Shown here in pieces: positions 25,915-35,019 of a DNA stretch of 64,000 nt. Where the stretch lies: assembly GCF_017086365.1 (NCBI RefSeq), contig NZ_CP070969.1:5022001-5086000 (forward strand). The letters are read 5' to 3'. The first letter of the stretch is position 1. The number at the start of each line of letters is the position of its first letter. The translations under genes and the position numbers were made by a program. This DNA is from Paenibacillus tianjinensis. Its GTDB lineage: Bacteria; Bacillota; Bacilli; Paenibacillales; Paenibacillaceae. The notes below the pieces were generated by a model. That model saw nothing but the letters and a program-made list of their open reading frames with translations, was not told the origin of the DNA and did no database searches.

Positions 25915-26358
25915 TTAATTTTCAATCCAAGTGACTATAATCTCGGCTCCGCCGGGTTTCGCTGCTGAGCTGCTGCCTATAATGGAATACGAGTAGCTGC
26001 CCGGGGCTTTTCCACTAATAATCAGATTGTTCTGATCCACAATTTCCGTATTACTATCTAAATCCTTGTCTTGAATATACTTTAAATATGTAGTGCCCAG
26101 CTTAGCCATACTTTCCTCTGTCTCATAGATCAGCATGGATGATTTCTTGCCGCCGACAAGCTCCCCTTCCGTAAAAGTGATGCCCGCCCCCTCAGGGATC
26201 GGCAAATCACCGGGAAGATACTGCGGATCACGAATCTGCTCCTGAGCCAGCGTATGGAAATTCTCATCCCCTGTTTCCGTGCGGCTGCAAGCAACTAGTG
26301 AAACAGCGGCGGCTAGCAGGACCAGCGTGGAAAAAACAGGTTTCTTGGCAGACCACAT
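25915..26358 (-). CDS. Small lipoprotein of unknown function
   Basis: A 147-aa protein with a type II signal peptide: positively charged start, hydrophobic core and lipobox LVAC with the modified cysteine at about residue 24. The mature part is hydrophilic. It contains IPEGAGITFTEGELVGGKKSSMLIYETEE, then a helix with tyrosine-lysine repeats, and ends in beta strands (AEIIVTWIEN). It resembles no family I know. It is monocistronic, transcribed towards its own terminator. The region upstream (26359-26541) holds no gene; an open minus-strand frame there overlaps the repeat and poly-G and is not credible. Confidence 0.65.
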   Translation of the reverse strand: MWSAKKPVFSTLVLLAAAVSLVACSRTETGDENFHTLAQEQIRDPQYLPGDLPIPEGAGITFTEGELVGGKKSSMLIYETEESMAKLGTTYLKYIQDKDLDSNTEIVDQNNLIISGKAPGSYSYSIIGSSSAAKPGGAEIIVTWIEN

Positions 26359-26519
26359 ACAGAAACCTCCTCTATGATAAAAACACAGATATAAGCAAAG
26401 TTTGATATAAACAGAGATATAAACAGAGTTTACGGTAATTGCGGCATATACCCTTATTTAACCAGTTTGACAAGGGTGCAAACGGAATAGTGAAAATTTT
26501 AGGTTCCCACAATAAAAGT

Positions 26520-26534
26520 GGGGGGGGGGGGGGG
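26520..26534 (+). repeat. Run of 15 G residues
   Basis: A homopolymer of 15 G (then CGGTGG) lies directly at the left edge of the 51-bp repeat array. It is the longest homopolymer I noticed in the window. It could be hypervariable by slippage or could mark an uncertain base count. Confidence 0.85.
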
Positions 26535-26639
26535 CGGTGGCTGATTGGCGGAATCAACGGGATTTTTACCTTTGATTCTGCGGGGTCGCGCCGGATTGGC
26601 GGAATCAACGGGATTTTTACCTTTGATTCTGCGGTGTTG

Positions 26640-28053
26640 GATGGCGTAAAGTAAGTTGTGTACCAAGATTTGGAGCCTAGTCAGGCAACAAAAAAGTAGG
26701 GTGTTCTCGGGATTGCGAAGTCCACCAAGAAAGGAACCCTACTCGATGACTATTCTACCCGAAAACATGTTAAATAATCTATTTGAAAATCTTGTCACCC
26801 AGTTTGTAAAAGATAATCTGGAGTCCATTATGAAAGCGGAAATCCAGCAATTCATGACCAGTGATGAGTCGGGGAATCACAACAGCCGTAACGGATACTA
26901 CACCCGGGATCTGCACACGAAATACGGTAATGTTGAGGATCTGGCCGTTCCTAGGGACCGTCAGGGAGTCTTCCAAACGCAGTTGTTCGAGCCTTACCAG
27001 CGGCGGGACGGGTGGCTAGAAGAGGCCGTCATCCAGATGTACAAAAGTGGCATGGGAACGCGAGATGTGGCCCGGTTCATTGAAAGTATGTTCGGCAGCC
27101 ACTACTCACCCACCACCGTCAGCAACATTACAGCTACGGTACTTGACGACATTCATCAGTGGCAGAAACGCCCGTTAAACAAACGCTACTCCGTGATCTA
27201 CCTGGACGGCCTATATGTGAAGCTCAAGCGCAGCACCGTGAGCGGAGAAGTCGTTTATTTCGCCATGGGTATCGACGAAGACGGTCACCGCCAGATTCTT
27301 GGCTTTTACGTAGGCGGCCAGGAGAGCGCAAACGGCTGGCGTGAGGTGCTCAAAGACCTTTACAACCGTGGTGTCCAGGAAGTCTTGCTGGGCGTATTTG
27401 ATGGGCTACCGGGACTCGATGCAGCGTTTCGTGAAACTTATCCGAAGGCGGATGTGCAGCATTGTATCGTCCACAAAGTGCGTTCGACCTTTCCGAAAAT
27501 TCGAGTTCAGCACAAAACGGAAGTCATTGAAGATCTGAAGACCATCTACACGGCTGCAGACCATGATCTGGCCCGGGCTGCGTTTGACACGGTGAAGGCC
27601 AAATGGGGCAAGCTCTACCCGAAAGAAATGCGGTCCTGGGAAGAACAGTTACCGACGCTGCTGACCTTTTACAAGTATCCCGTGCTCATAAAAGAAGCCA
27701 TCTACACATCCAATCCGATTGAACGAATGAACAAAGAAATCCGAAAACGCCTGAAGCCGATGAACAGCCTCACGAATATGGATGCGGCAGAGAAAATTGT
27801 CTACCTGGACGTCATCGATTACAACGAACGTTTTAGCGAACGAGTCATTCGCGGCTTCGGCGATCTGGAAGTAAAGAAGAAACTAAATGAGATGTTTGAA
27901 GCGCGATATCCAGCGCAGGCAGAGCCAGAGAAGTAACTCAAAATCCCTTGTTCTTTGGGGCGGGTCTCCCCCGCCCCAAAGAACATCTGCACTTACCAAC
28001 GAACACCCGAGAAGTTACATTCTGCTCTCTTACACAAACTTCTTGACGCTACC
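26640..28053 (+). mobile_element. IS256-family insertion sequence, complete, about 1414 bp
   Basis: The ends are imperfect inverted repeats: the left begins GATGGCGTAAAGTAAGTTG and the right (reverse complement) GGTAGCGTCAAGAAGTTTG, with 17 of 23 positions identical and both continuing into TTGTGTA, a typical IS256 end motif. The 8-bp direct repeat CGGTGTTG flanks it (26632-26639 and 28054-28061), the expected target duplication size. One intact transposase gene fills it. The inverted repeats and target duplication place the ends at base resolution. Confidence 0.9.
26746..27936 (+). CDS. IS256-family (Mutator-type) transposase
   Basis: A 396-aa protein from ATG 26746 (MTILPENMLNNLFENL), with AAGGA about 10 nt upstream. 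The DDE catalytic residues are placed by family motifs: Asp in IYLDGLYVKLK, Asp in GVFDGLPGLDAAF and Glu in SNPIERMNKEIRKR. The zinc-like C/H motif is seen as DVQHCIVHKVR. The N-terminal region is the usual DNA-binding domain. The frame is intact, so the element may be active. It mediates cut-out/copy-out transposition through a circular intermediate by family knowledge. Confidence 0.95.
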   Translation: MTILPENMLNNLFENLVTQFVKDNLESIMKAEIQQFMTSDESGNHNSRNGYYTRDLHTKYGNVEDLAVPRDRQGVFQTQLFEPYQRRDGWLEEAVIQMYKSGMGTRDVARFIESMFGSHYSPTTVSNITATVLDDIHQWQKRPLNKRYSVIYLDGLYVKLKRSTVSGEVVYFAMGIDEDGHRQILGFYVGGQESANGWREVLKDLYNRGVQEVLLGVFDGLPGLDAAFRETYPKADVQHCIVHKVRSTFPKIRVQHKTEVIEDLKTIYTAADHDLARAAFDTVKAKWGKLYPKEMRSWEEQLPTLLTFYKYPVLIKEAIYTSNPIERMNKEIRKRLKPMNSLTNMDAAEKIVYLDVIDYNERFSERVIRGFGDLEVKKKLNEMFEARYPAQAEPEK

Positions 28054-28706
28054 CGGTGTTGCGCCGGATTGGCGAAATCAACGGGATTTTTCCCTTTGAT
28101 TCTGCGGTGTCGCGCCGGATTGGCGGAATCAACGGGATTTTTCCCTTTGATTCTGCGGTGTCGCGCCGGATTAGCGAAATCAACGGGATTTTTCCCTTTG
28201 ATTCCGCGGTGTCGCGCCAGATTGACGAAATCAACGGGATTTTTCCCTTTGATTCTGCGGTGTCGCCCCGGTTTGGCGAAATCAACGGGATTTTTCCCTT
28301 TGATTCTGTGGGGTCGCGCCGGATTGGCGGAATCAACGGGATTTTTCCCTTTGATTCTGTGGGGTCGCGCCGGATTGGCGAAATCAACGGGATTTTTACC
28401 TTTGATTCTGCGATGTCGCGCCGGATTGGCGAAATCAATGGGATTTTTACCTTTGATTCTGCGGTGTCGCGCCAGATTGGCGGAATCAACGGGATTTTTA
28501 CCTTTGATTCTGCGGTGTCGCGCCGGATTGACGAAATCAACGGGATTTTTCCCTTTGATTCTGCGGTGTCGCCCCGGTTTGGCGAAATCAACGGGATTTC
28601 TCTCTTTGATTCCGCGGTGTCGCGCCGGATTGGCGAAATCAACGGGATTTTTCCCTTTGATTCTGTGGGGTCGCGCCGGGGTGTATATCACAGCAATAAA
28701 TAACGG

Positions 28707-28758
28707 TTTACTTTTCCAAAGGAATATTCTATATTATGAGTGAGTACTCACTCATAAT
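28707..28758 (+). promoter_or_regulatory. Promoter with overlapping perfect 26-bp operator palindrome
   Basis: The promoter is TTTACT (28707-28712), a 17-bp spacer and TATATT (28730-28735). Bases 28733-28758 form a perfect palindrome with half-site ATTATGAGTGAGT, covering the -10 and the transcription start. Binding there would block initiation. The likely ligand is the TetR-type protein encoded third in the same operon. The 5' UTR leads to the ribosome binding site AGGAG before 28781. Confidence 0.75.
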
Positions 28759-28780
28759 GATGAGAATCGAGGAGATCGAC

Positions 28781-29512
28781 ATGAATCAGGACACTCCGGT
28801 TATTACAGTAACCCATGTCAACAGAGCTTTTGGCAGCAAGGAGGTGCTTCGGGATATTAATCTTCAGGTAAATAAGGCAGAAACCTTTGGCCTTCTGGGT
28901 CCATCCGGTTCCGGTAAAACTACACTGGTGAAGCTTCTTACCGGCATTGATGAGGTCAGCTCAGGCGAAGTGCAGGTTATGGGAGTAAAGATTCCCGCAC
29001 TGCCGATGCTGCAGCAAATCGGATATATGGCCCAGTCTGATGCCTTATACACGGAGCTGAGCGCGAAGGAAAATCTGGAGTTTTTCGCCGCCCTTTATGG
29101 TCTTAAAGGCGGAAACCGCACACGGCGGATAGCCGACGTCATGGAACTGGTGAACCTGCAGGAGCATCTGCGCAAACGCGTCGATCAATATTCCGGAGGC
29201 ATGAAGCGGCGCTTGTCGCTGGCCATTGCTCTTTTGCATGAGCCCCCGCTGCTCATTCTTGACGAGCCTACCGTCGGTATTGACCCGGTGCTGCGCCAGT
29301 CCATTTGGCGGGAGCTGCGGGAGCTGAACCGTCAGGGCACTACCATTGTGCTGACAACTCACGTGATGGACGAGGCCGAGAAATGCGACCGGCTGGGGAT
29401 GATCCGGGACGGTGAGCTGCTCGGTGTAGATACTCCGGCCGGGCTGATGCAGGCGAGCGGCTCCGCAACGATTGAGGAAGCTTTTCTATACTATGGAGGT
29501 GCCCGCAAATGA
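28781..29512 (+). CDS. ABC transporter ATP-binding protein (drug/antimicrobial export type)
   Basis: The start ATG 28781 (MNQDTPVITVTHVNRAFG, 243 aa) has AGGAG 6 nt upstream; the upstream in-frame ATGs lie in the operator. Motifs are Walker A GPSGSGKT, signature YSGGMKRRL, Walker B LLILDEPTVG, and the H-loop TTHVMDE. It belongs to the single-domain ATPases that pair with ABC-2 permeases. The 3' end overlaps the permease start by 4 bases (ATGA), so the two form one exporter. Together with the TetR gene it makes a small self-regulated efflux operon. The substrate is unknown. Confidence 0.92.
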   Translation: MNQDTPVITVTHVNRAFGSKEVLRDINLQVNKAETFGLLGPSGSGKTTLVKLLTGIDEVSSGEVQVMGVKIPALPMLQQIGYMAQSDALYTELSAKENLEFFAALYGLKGGNRTRRIADVMELVNLQEHLRKRVDQYSGGMKRRLSLAIALLHEPPLLILDEPTVGIDPVLRQSIWRELRELNRQGTTIVLTTHVMDEAEKCDRLGMIRDGELLGVDTPAGLMQASGSATIEEAFLYYGGARK

Positions 29513-30540
29513 GAATCCGGGCAATTACAATTCGAATTCTACGGCAGTTTATTCACGATAAACGGACAATGGCGCTGATGTTCATCGCGCCTCTGATCGT
29601 GCTCAGCTTAATGAGCCTGGTGTTCAACGGTGATGCTTATAAACCGAATATCGGCGTTACCGCAGGAGCGGCTGTCTTCACCCCTGCCCTGGAAGCGCAG
29701 GAGGCGGCTGTTACCGCATTCGCGACAGCTGAGCTGGGGAACGCTGCACTGAAGGACGGCGAGATTGATGCGCTAATCACAATGAACGGCTCCACTCCCG
29801 GGGTTATGCTGGAAGGCAGCAACCCTACGGCCAACCGAGCTGTCATGCAGGTATTGCAGGAAGCTATGCAGCGGCTGCAGCCCTCAGGTACTGGACAAGT
29901 TCACCCGGCCGTCAGTTACCTGTACGGCGCTGAGGATATGACCACAATCGACCGTTTCGGTCCGATTATGATCGGAGTCTTCATCTTCTTCTTCGTTTTC
30001 CTGATCGCGGGCGTCTCCTTCCTGCGCGAACGGACAACCGGAACACTGGAGCGCCTGCTCTCCACGCCGCTGAAGCGCTGGGAGATTGTACTCGGTTATG
30101 TCTGCGGCTTCGGCATCTTCACCGTCATTCAGGCGCTGCTAATCTCCTGGTTCTCCATCCAGGTGCTCGGCATTATGATGGCTGGCAGCTTCGGCTATGT
30201 GCTGCTGATGACGCTGCTGCTGGCGGTAACAGCACTTACGCTGGGCACGCTGCTCTCCGCATTTGCCGCGAATGAGCTGCAGATGATCCAGTTCATCCCG
30301 CTGGTCATTGTGCCGCAGATTTTCTTAAGCGGGCTGTTCCCGCTGGATACCCTTCCCCTGTGGCTGCAGCGGATCGGGCTGGCCACACCAATCTACTACG
30401 GCGCACAGGCGCTGATGGATATCATGATCCGCGGCAAAGGCTGGAGTGCTATCGCACTGGAGGTATATGTGCTGATCGGGTTCTCCCTCCTGTTCATGGC
30501 ACTGAATGTTCTTGCCCTGCGCAAGCACCGGAAGATGTAG
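29509..30540 (+). CDS. ABC-2 type transporter permease
   Basis: A 343-aa membrane protein. One N-terminal membrane segment (MALMFIAPLIVLSLMSLVF) is followed by an extracytoplasmic domain of about 130 residues and five more segments between about 150 and 335. The ABC-2 signature region RERTTGTLERLLSTPLKRWEI is present, followed by the LSGLFPLDTLPLWLQ loop typical of drug/lipid exporters. It is coupled by ATGA overlap to the ATPase gene and followed 66 bp later by the TetR regulator. It probably exports a hydrophobic or cationic compound. Confidence 0.9.
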   Translation: MRIRAITIRILRQFIHDKRTMALMFIAPLIVLSLMSLVFNGDAYKPNIGVTAGAAVFTPALEAQEAAVTAFATAELGNAALKDGEIDALITMNGSTPGVMLEGSNPTANRAVMQVLQEAMQRLQPSGTGQVHPAVSYLYGAEDMTTIDRFGPIMIGVFIFFFVFLIAGVSFLRERTTGTLERLLSTPLKRWEIVLGYVCGFGIFTVIQALLISWFSIQVLGIMMAGSFGYVLLMTLLLAVTALTLGTLLSAFAANELQMIQFIPLVIVPQIFLSGLFPLDTLPLWLQRIGLATPIYYGAQALMDIMIRGKGWSAIALEVYVLIGFSLLFMALNVLALRKHRKM

Positions 30541-30606
30541 CATGGTGTAATTTGCCCGGCGCCCGTGATACTATTAAGGGATAGCATAAATTTGGAGGGC
30601 ATTAAC

Positions 30607-31299
30607 ATGAAGAAGGACAGTGCTGAGCAGCACGAAATTGAGCAATGGATGGAGGAGCTGCTAGAAATTGGCGGAGACAAGCAAATGACGCCGAAGCAGA
30701 TATCTATTCTGGAGGCAGCGGTCGAAGTCTTCTCCGACAAAGGCTTCTCGGCAGCGTCCACCAGTGAAATTGCCCAAAAGGCCGGAGTAGCTGAAGGAAC
30801 GATTTTCCGCTATTACAAGACGAAAAAGGATCTGCTGCTGTCTATTGTAGGGCCAACCATGAGCCGTATGATTGCTCCCTTCGTGATGCGCAATTTTAAC
30901 GGTGTGCTGGATATGCCTTTTGAGAGCTATGAAGCGTTTCTGCGGGCCTTTATCCTTAACCGCCTGGAATTTGCCCGTAACAACTTTAAAATTATACGGA
31001 TTCTAATTCAAGAGATTCCCTTCCAGCCTGTATTGCGCAAGCAGTTTTCCGAGAACATCCTCAGCCAGGTGCTGGAGCGCGTAACCGCTATTACCGAGCA
31101 TTTCAAGGCTAAAGGCGAAATTATCGAGGCACCTACGCCAGCAATTATCCGTTTCACGGTCTCTTCGGTAATCGGGTATCTGGTGACACGCCTGCTGCTG
31201 ATGCCGGAGAAGGACTGGAATGATGAGGAAGAGATCAATCTGATCCTAAGCTTTATGCTCCACGGTATTGGCGGGCCGGGACACCAAGCAGAACAGTAA
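30607..31299 (+). CDS. TetR/AcrR family transcriptional regulator
   Basis: The start ATG 30607 (MKKDSAEQHEIEQWMEE, 230 aa) has GGAGGG 7 nt upstream. The N-terminal helix-turn-helix is at about residues 35-80 (ILEAAVEVFSDKGFSAAS, then TSEIAQKAGVAEGTIFRYYK), the standard TetR pattern. The remainder is a helical ligand-binding and dimerisation domain. It is the third gene of the exporter operon, so its most likely target is the 26-bp palindrome on the operon's own promoter. An intrinsic terminator follows. Confidence 0.92.
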   Translation: MKKDSAEQHEIEQWMEELLEIGGDKQMTPKQISILEAAVEVFSDKGFSAASTSEIAQKAGVAEGTIFRYYKTKKDLLLSIVGPTMSRMIAPFVMRNFNGVLDMPFESYEAFLRAFILNRLEFARNNFKIIRILIQEIPFQPVLRKQFSENILSQVLERVTAITEHFKAKGEIIEAPTPAIIRFTVSSVIGYLVTRLLLMPEKDWNDEEEINLILSFMLHGIGGPGHQAEQ

Positions 31300-31362
31300 A
31301 AAACGTTCGGGCGGCGGGGAATGCAGCTACCGCGGCGGAGTGAGCGTATGATAGACCTTGGG

Positions 31363-31399
31363 GCAGCCCGGAAGTGAATTCTTCGGGTTGCTTTTTTTG
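31363..31399 (+). terminator. Terminator of the exporter-TetR operon
   Basis: GCAGCCCGGAAG pairs with TTCTTCGGGTTGC around a short loop and is followed by seven T. It lies 64 bp after the tetR stop. Confidence 0.85.
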
Positions 31400-31527
31400 T
31401 GCAGACTGCCACGCTGTTCGGGGGGGATTCCCCGCTGATTCACTCCACACTTTGAGGCGTACGCTTGTTCTGCTATGATAAAAGAAACGAACGGCGGCAT
31501 TAAAGCGATTAAGGATGTGAGGTAAGC

Positions 31528-34500
31528 ATGGGATTTTATGTGCCGGAACGGGTGATCAAGCTGCTGTGCGGCAGCGCATCCCTGGACAAAGGAATAGCCT
31601 ACCACGAATCAGACAGGGTCCGGTTAACTTATATAGAGAATGACGACACGCTTGAATATTCTAAGTACCGGGCTGAGGTTCAGGGTCTGGAAAATTATGA
31701 CGTAGCGCTTACGGTCGATAGCGATGGTGATGTGAATGCGGAATGCTCCTGTCCTGCTTATTATCCCGGCGGAGCATTCTGCCAGCATATTGCAGCTGCG
31801 CTGGTGAGCATTCTCCGTCTTGAAGAGGGCCGGGGCCCCGGCGGACGGACGGCCGCTTCCAGTCTTCAGACCCGGGGAGAATTTCCGGAAGCGGCCGGCG
31901 TGATTCCCCCCCGCTATCCGGGCTCAGGCTCGGCGGAGCGCTCCGGTGACCGGCAGCTTGTGAACAGCATGCTGGGCGTGTTCGAGAGCAGCAGCCGTCC
32001 GCGCCCAAGCGGTACGGGAACCTATATCGATCTTAGAACACCGCTGCAGGTAGAGTTCATCTGCAAGCCGGTTTCACTCAGCTATGGCGCACCCATGCTC
32101 GGAATCGAACTCAGGATCGGGCCGAAGCGTCTCTATATTGTGCAAAAAATCAGAATGTTCCTGGACCGTCTACAACGCGGTGAGCCGTTTGAGTTCTCCA
32201 GACATTTCATCTATGATCCCGCTTTGCACTCCTTTCATAAAGAAGACAATACAGTCCTGCAGAAGCTGATTGAGATTTTTCAGAATGAACAGATCTACCG
32301 TGCCGCTGTTAACCCCTATGCAGCGCTCTCCGGGGGAATCGGCGGGGAAAGGCTGCTGGCGGTCCCGCCTTTTTTCTGGGAGTCTGTGCTTCCGGCTCTG
32401 ACCGCTGCCCCCTCCGTCTATTTACAGCAGGGCAACCTGTCCATGGAGAGACTTCAGATCTCCACAGAGGCGCCGCCGCTAAGCTTCCAGTTCGACCAGG
32501 CGTCAGAGGATGGCTACCGGCTGGATATTCAGGGGATGGCGCAGATTATGGTGCTTGAGGATTACGGGCTGGTGCTGTCCGAAGGCAGGCTGCTGAAGCT
32601 CCCGGCCGAGGAATGCCGCAGACTCGCCGAGCTGAAGCGGATGCTGGCGGCCGCCCGCAAAGACGGAATCGCGATCGCCCCGGAGCAGATGGAGCCTTTT
32701 ATGGACAAAGTCATTCCCGGGCTGAAAAAGCTGGGTCATGTGCATATTGCCGAAGCGATTGCGGACCGTATTGTCCAGACACAGCTGCAGGCCAGACTCT
32801 ATTTGGACCGGGTCAGAGACCGGCTGCTGGCCGGCCTTGAATTTCAATACGGCGGCATTGTGATTAACCCGCTTGATGAACAGAGCCGTGAGCGGGGCAG
32901 CGAGGTCATTCTGATGCGTGACGGGGAGGCCGAACGGCGGATTCTCGAGCTGATGGAGCATGAGTCTTTTGCCCGGACGGAAGGCGGTTATATCATGAAC
33001 GATGAAGAGGGGGAATATGATTTCCTCTACCACACGATTCCGCTGCTGGAGCCGCTGCTTCAGGTGTATGCCACCACTGCCGTCAAAGGAAGAATTGCTG
33101 CCGATACCTTCACACCGAAGGCTGTTTTGACCTGGAACGAGAAGACCGATTGGCTGGAATTCAAATTCGGGATGCAGGGAATACCGGAAGGTGAAATTGT
33201 ACTGGTCCTCAAAGCGCTGCAGGAAAAGCGCAGATATTACCGGCTGCCGGACGGGGCACTGCTGCCGCTGGAGAGTGCAGAATTCTTAGAAGTTATAGCG
33301 TTTATGAACGAGCTGGGGGTACATAGCGTTCCTTTCAACAAACCCCAGTTCTCCCTGCCTCTAGTCCATGGCCTGCAGCTGAATCCAGAGACAAAGCATG
33401 GAGACGCCGTGACGATCGGACGCTCCTTCCGCCGGCTGATGGCCAATATGGCAAGTCCCGAGAATCTGGACTTTCCTGTGCCGGACAGTCTGGCTCCCAT
33501 TCTCCGCGACTATCAGCAGTTCGGGTTCCAGTGGCTGAAGACCCTGGCCCACTACCGCTTCGGCGGTATTCTGGCTGATGATATGGGGCTCGGCAAAACA
33601 TTGCAAGCAATCGCCTTTCTGCTCTCAGAGCTGGCGGATATCCGCGAAGGGGGCAAGCCTGCTCTGATCGTTGCTCCAGCCTCACTGCTCTACAACTGGC
33701 AGAATGAGCTGAAGAAGTTCGCACCCGGGATCAAGGCGGCCATTGCCGACGGGAACCTGAACGAGCGGAGCAAAGCTGTGCGTAATGCCGCTGGCGCTGA
33801 CGTGATCATTACGTCTTACCCGCTGCTGCGCAGGGATATTGAGCTGTACGCCCGGCACTCCTTCCATACGCTGATTCTGGATGAAGCCCAGATGATCAAG
33901 AACCATGCTACCCAGACTGCGCAAGCGGTTAAAATATTGCAGGCACGCTACCGATTCGCCCTTACCGGAACGCCGGTGGAGAATGCGCTGGAGGATCTGT
34001 GGTCTATATTCAGCGTCGTATTCCCCGGGCTGTTCCCCGGCAAAAAGGCGTTTCATGACCTGCCCAGGGAAACCGTCGCGAAGCGGTCCCGGCCTTTTCT
34101 GCTGCGCCGCCTCAAAAGCGATGTGCTTAAGGAGCTGCCGGATAAAATCGAATCGCTGCAGGCCTCCGAGCTGCTGCCGGAGCAGAAGAAGCTGTACGTT
34201 GCTTATCTCGCGAGACTGAGGAAAGAAGCACTGAAGCATCTGGATAACGAAGGCTTCGGCCATGGCCGGATCAAGGTGCTGGCCGGGATTACAAGACTGC
34301 GCCAGCTCTGCTGCCACCCAGCACTTTTCGTTGAAGGCTATGACGGGGGTTCCGCCAAGTTTGAGCAGCTGCTCGAAATTATTGAGGAATGCCGAAGCTC
34401 CGGCAAACGGATGCTGGTCTTCTCCCAATTCACCGAGATGCTCGGAATGATCGGACGAGAGCTTGCCCTGCAGGGCATCCAGCATTTCTATCTGGACGGC

Positions 34501-34863
34501 AAGACGCCTGCTTCGCAGCGCGTGGAACTGTGCAACAGGTTTAATGAAGGTGAACGTGACCTGTTCCTGGTATCCCTCAAAGCAGGCGGAACCGGCCTGA
34601 ACCTGACTGGAGCCGACACGGTGATCCTGTATGACCTATGGTGGAATCCTGCTGTTGAGCAGCAGGCGGCTGACCGGGCCCACCGGATCGGACAGAAAAA
34701 AGTGGTCCAGGTGATCCGCCTCGTTGCCCAAGGCACGGTGGAGGACAAAATGTATGAGCTGCAGCAGAAGAAAAAGAATCTGATCGACGAAGTCATCCAG
34801 CCCGGGGAAGAAGCACTATCCACGCTGAGCGAGCAGGACATCCGTGAGATTCTCATGATCTGA
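31528..34863 (+). CDS. SNF2-family helicase with N-terminal SWIM zinc finger
   Basis: An 1111-aa protein from ATG 31528, with GAGGT 6 nt upstream. A SWIM-type zinc finger is at residues 73-87 (Cys73-x-Cys75 ... Cys85-x-His87). A large bacterial SNF2-associated middle region runs to about 640. The two-lobe ATPase follows: Walker A DDMGLGKT (684-691), DEAQ box (785-788), TGTPVEN (motif III) and the helicase C lobe with GTGLNLTGADTVILYD and QAADRAHRIGQ. It is a DNA-dependent ATPase that translocates on duplex DNA; in bacteria, roles in transcription recycling or DNA repair are suggested. It is monocistronic and intact. Confidence 0.92.
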   Translation: MGFYVPERVIKLLCGSASLDKGIAYHESDRVRLTYIENDDTLEYSKYRAEVQGLENYDVALTVDSDGDVNAECSCPAYYPGGAFCQHIAAALVSILRLEEGRGPGGRTAASSLQTRGEFPEAAGVIPPRYPGSGSAERSGDRQLVNSMLGVFESSSRPRPSGTGTYIDLRTPLQVEFICKPVSLSYGAPMLGIELRIGPKRLYIVQKIRMFLDRLQRGEPFEFSRHFIYDPALHSFHKEDNTVLQKLIEIFQNEQIYRAAVNPYAALSGGIGGERLLAVPPFFWESVLPALTAAPSVYLQQGNLSMERLQISTEAPPLSFQFDQASEDGYRLDIQGMAQIMVLEDYGLVLSEGRLLKLPAEECRRLAELKRMLAAARKDGIAIAPEQMEPFMDKVIPGLKKLGHVHIAEAIADRIVQTQLQARLYLDRVRDRLLAGLEFQYGGIVINPLDEQSRERGSEVILMRDGEAERRILELMEHESFARTEGGYIMNDEEGEYDFLYHTIPLLEPLLQVYATTAVKGRIAADTFTPKAVLTWNEKTDWLEFKFGMQGIPEGEIVLVLKALQEKRRYYRLPDGALLPLESAEFLEVIAFMNELGVHSVPFNKPQFSLPLVHGLQLNPETKHGDAVTIGRSFRRLMANMASPENLDFPVPDSLAPILRDYQQFGFQWLKTLAHYRFGGILADDMGLGKTLQAIAFLLSELADIREGGKPALIVAPASLLYNWQNELKKFAPGIKAAIADGNLNERSKAVRNAAGADVIITSYPLLRRDIELYARHSFHTLILDEAQMIKNHATQTAQAVKILQARYRFALTGTPVENALEDLWSIFSVVFPGLFPGKKAFHDLPRETVAKRSRPFLLRRLKSDVLKELPDKIESLQASELLPEQKKLYVAYLARLRKEALKHLDNEGFGHGRIKVLAGITRLRQLCCHPALFVEGYDGGSAKFEQLLEIIEECRSSGKRMLVFSQFTEMLGMIGRELALQGIQHFYLDGKTPASQRVELCNRFNEGERDLFLVSLKAGGTGLNLTGADTVILYDLWWNPAVEQQAADRAHRIGQKKVVQVIRLVAQGTVEDKMYELQQKKKNLIDEVIQPGEEALSTLSEQDIREILMI

Positions 34864-35019
34864 TAGACTGGCATAGATTCGAATGCTGTGTTGTCAGTAT
34901 GGACATCCGGCAGCTCCATTCACCGATACCTCTAAATGCGCATATGGTGTTCAAAGGAGAGCACGCTTAGGGAGTTTTGCAGCTTTCCCGATAGAATGTA
35001 AACGGAAGAAGGGAGTTCC

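Larger units (their letters stand above)
26542..28677. repeat. 51-bp tandem repeat array split by an IS256-family element
   Basis: Two units (26542, 26593) lie left of the IS and twelve exact 51-bp steps (28066 to 28677) lie right of it. Joining 26639 to 28062 restores a full 51-bp second unit, so the original array had 14 units without a single length change. Each unit contains the dyad AATCAACGGGATTTTTCCCT-TTGATT, a hairpin with 6-bp and 3-bp stems. Variation is by point changes (TTCCC or TTACC in the loop; GGCGAA or GGCGGA). Long open frames in several directions are a by-product, because 51 is divisible by three. No ribosome binding site or start suggests a protein. Confidence 0.9.

Noticed and set aside
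27955..28743. Several long open frames over the 51-bp array (plus strand 27955-28743 and 28056-28703; minus strand 27993-28691 and 28049-28642) that would encode 17-residue repeat proteins
   Set aside because: Unit length is a multiple of three, so any frame without a stop stays open. There is no ribosome binding site, the frames exist on both strands, and they run over IS sequence and the exporter start.
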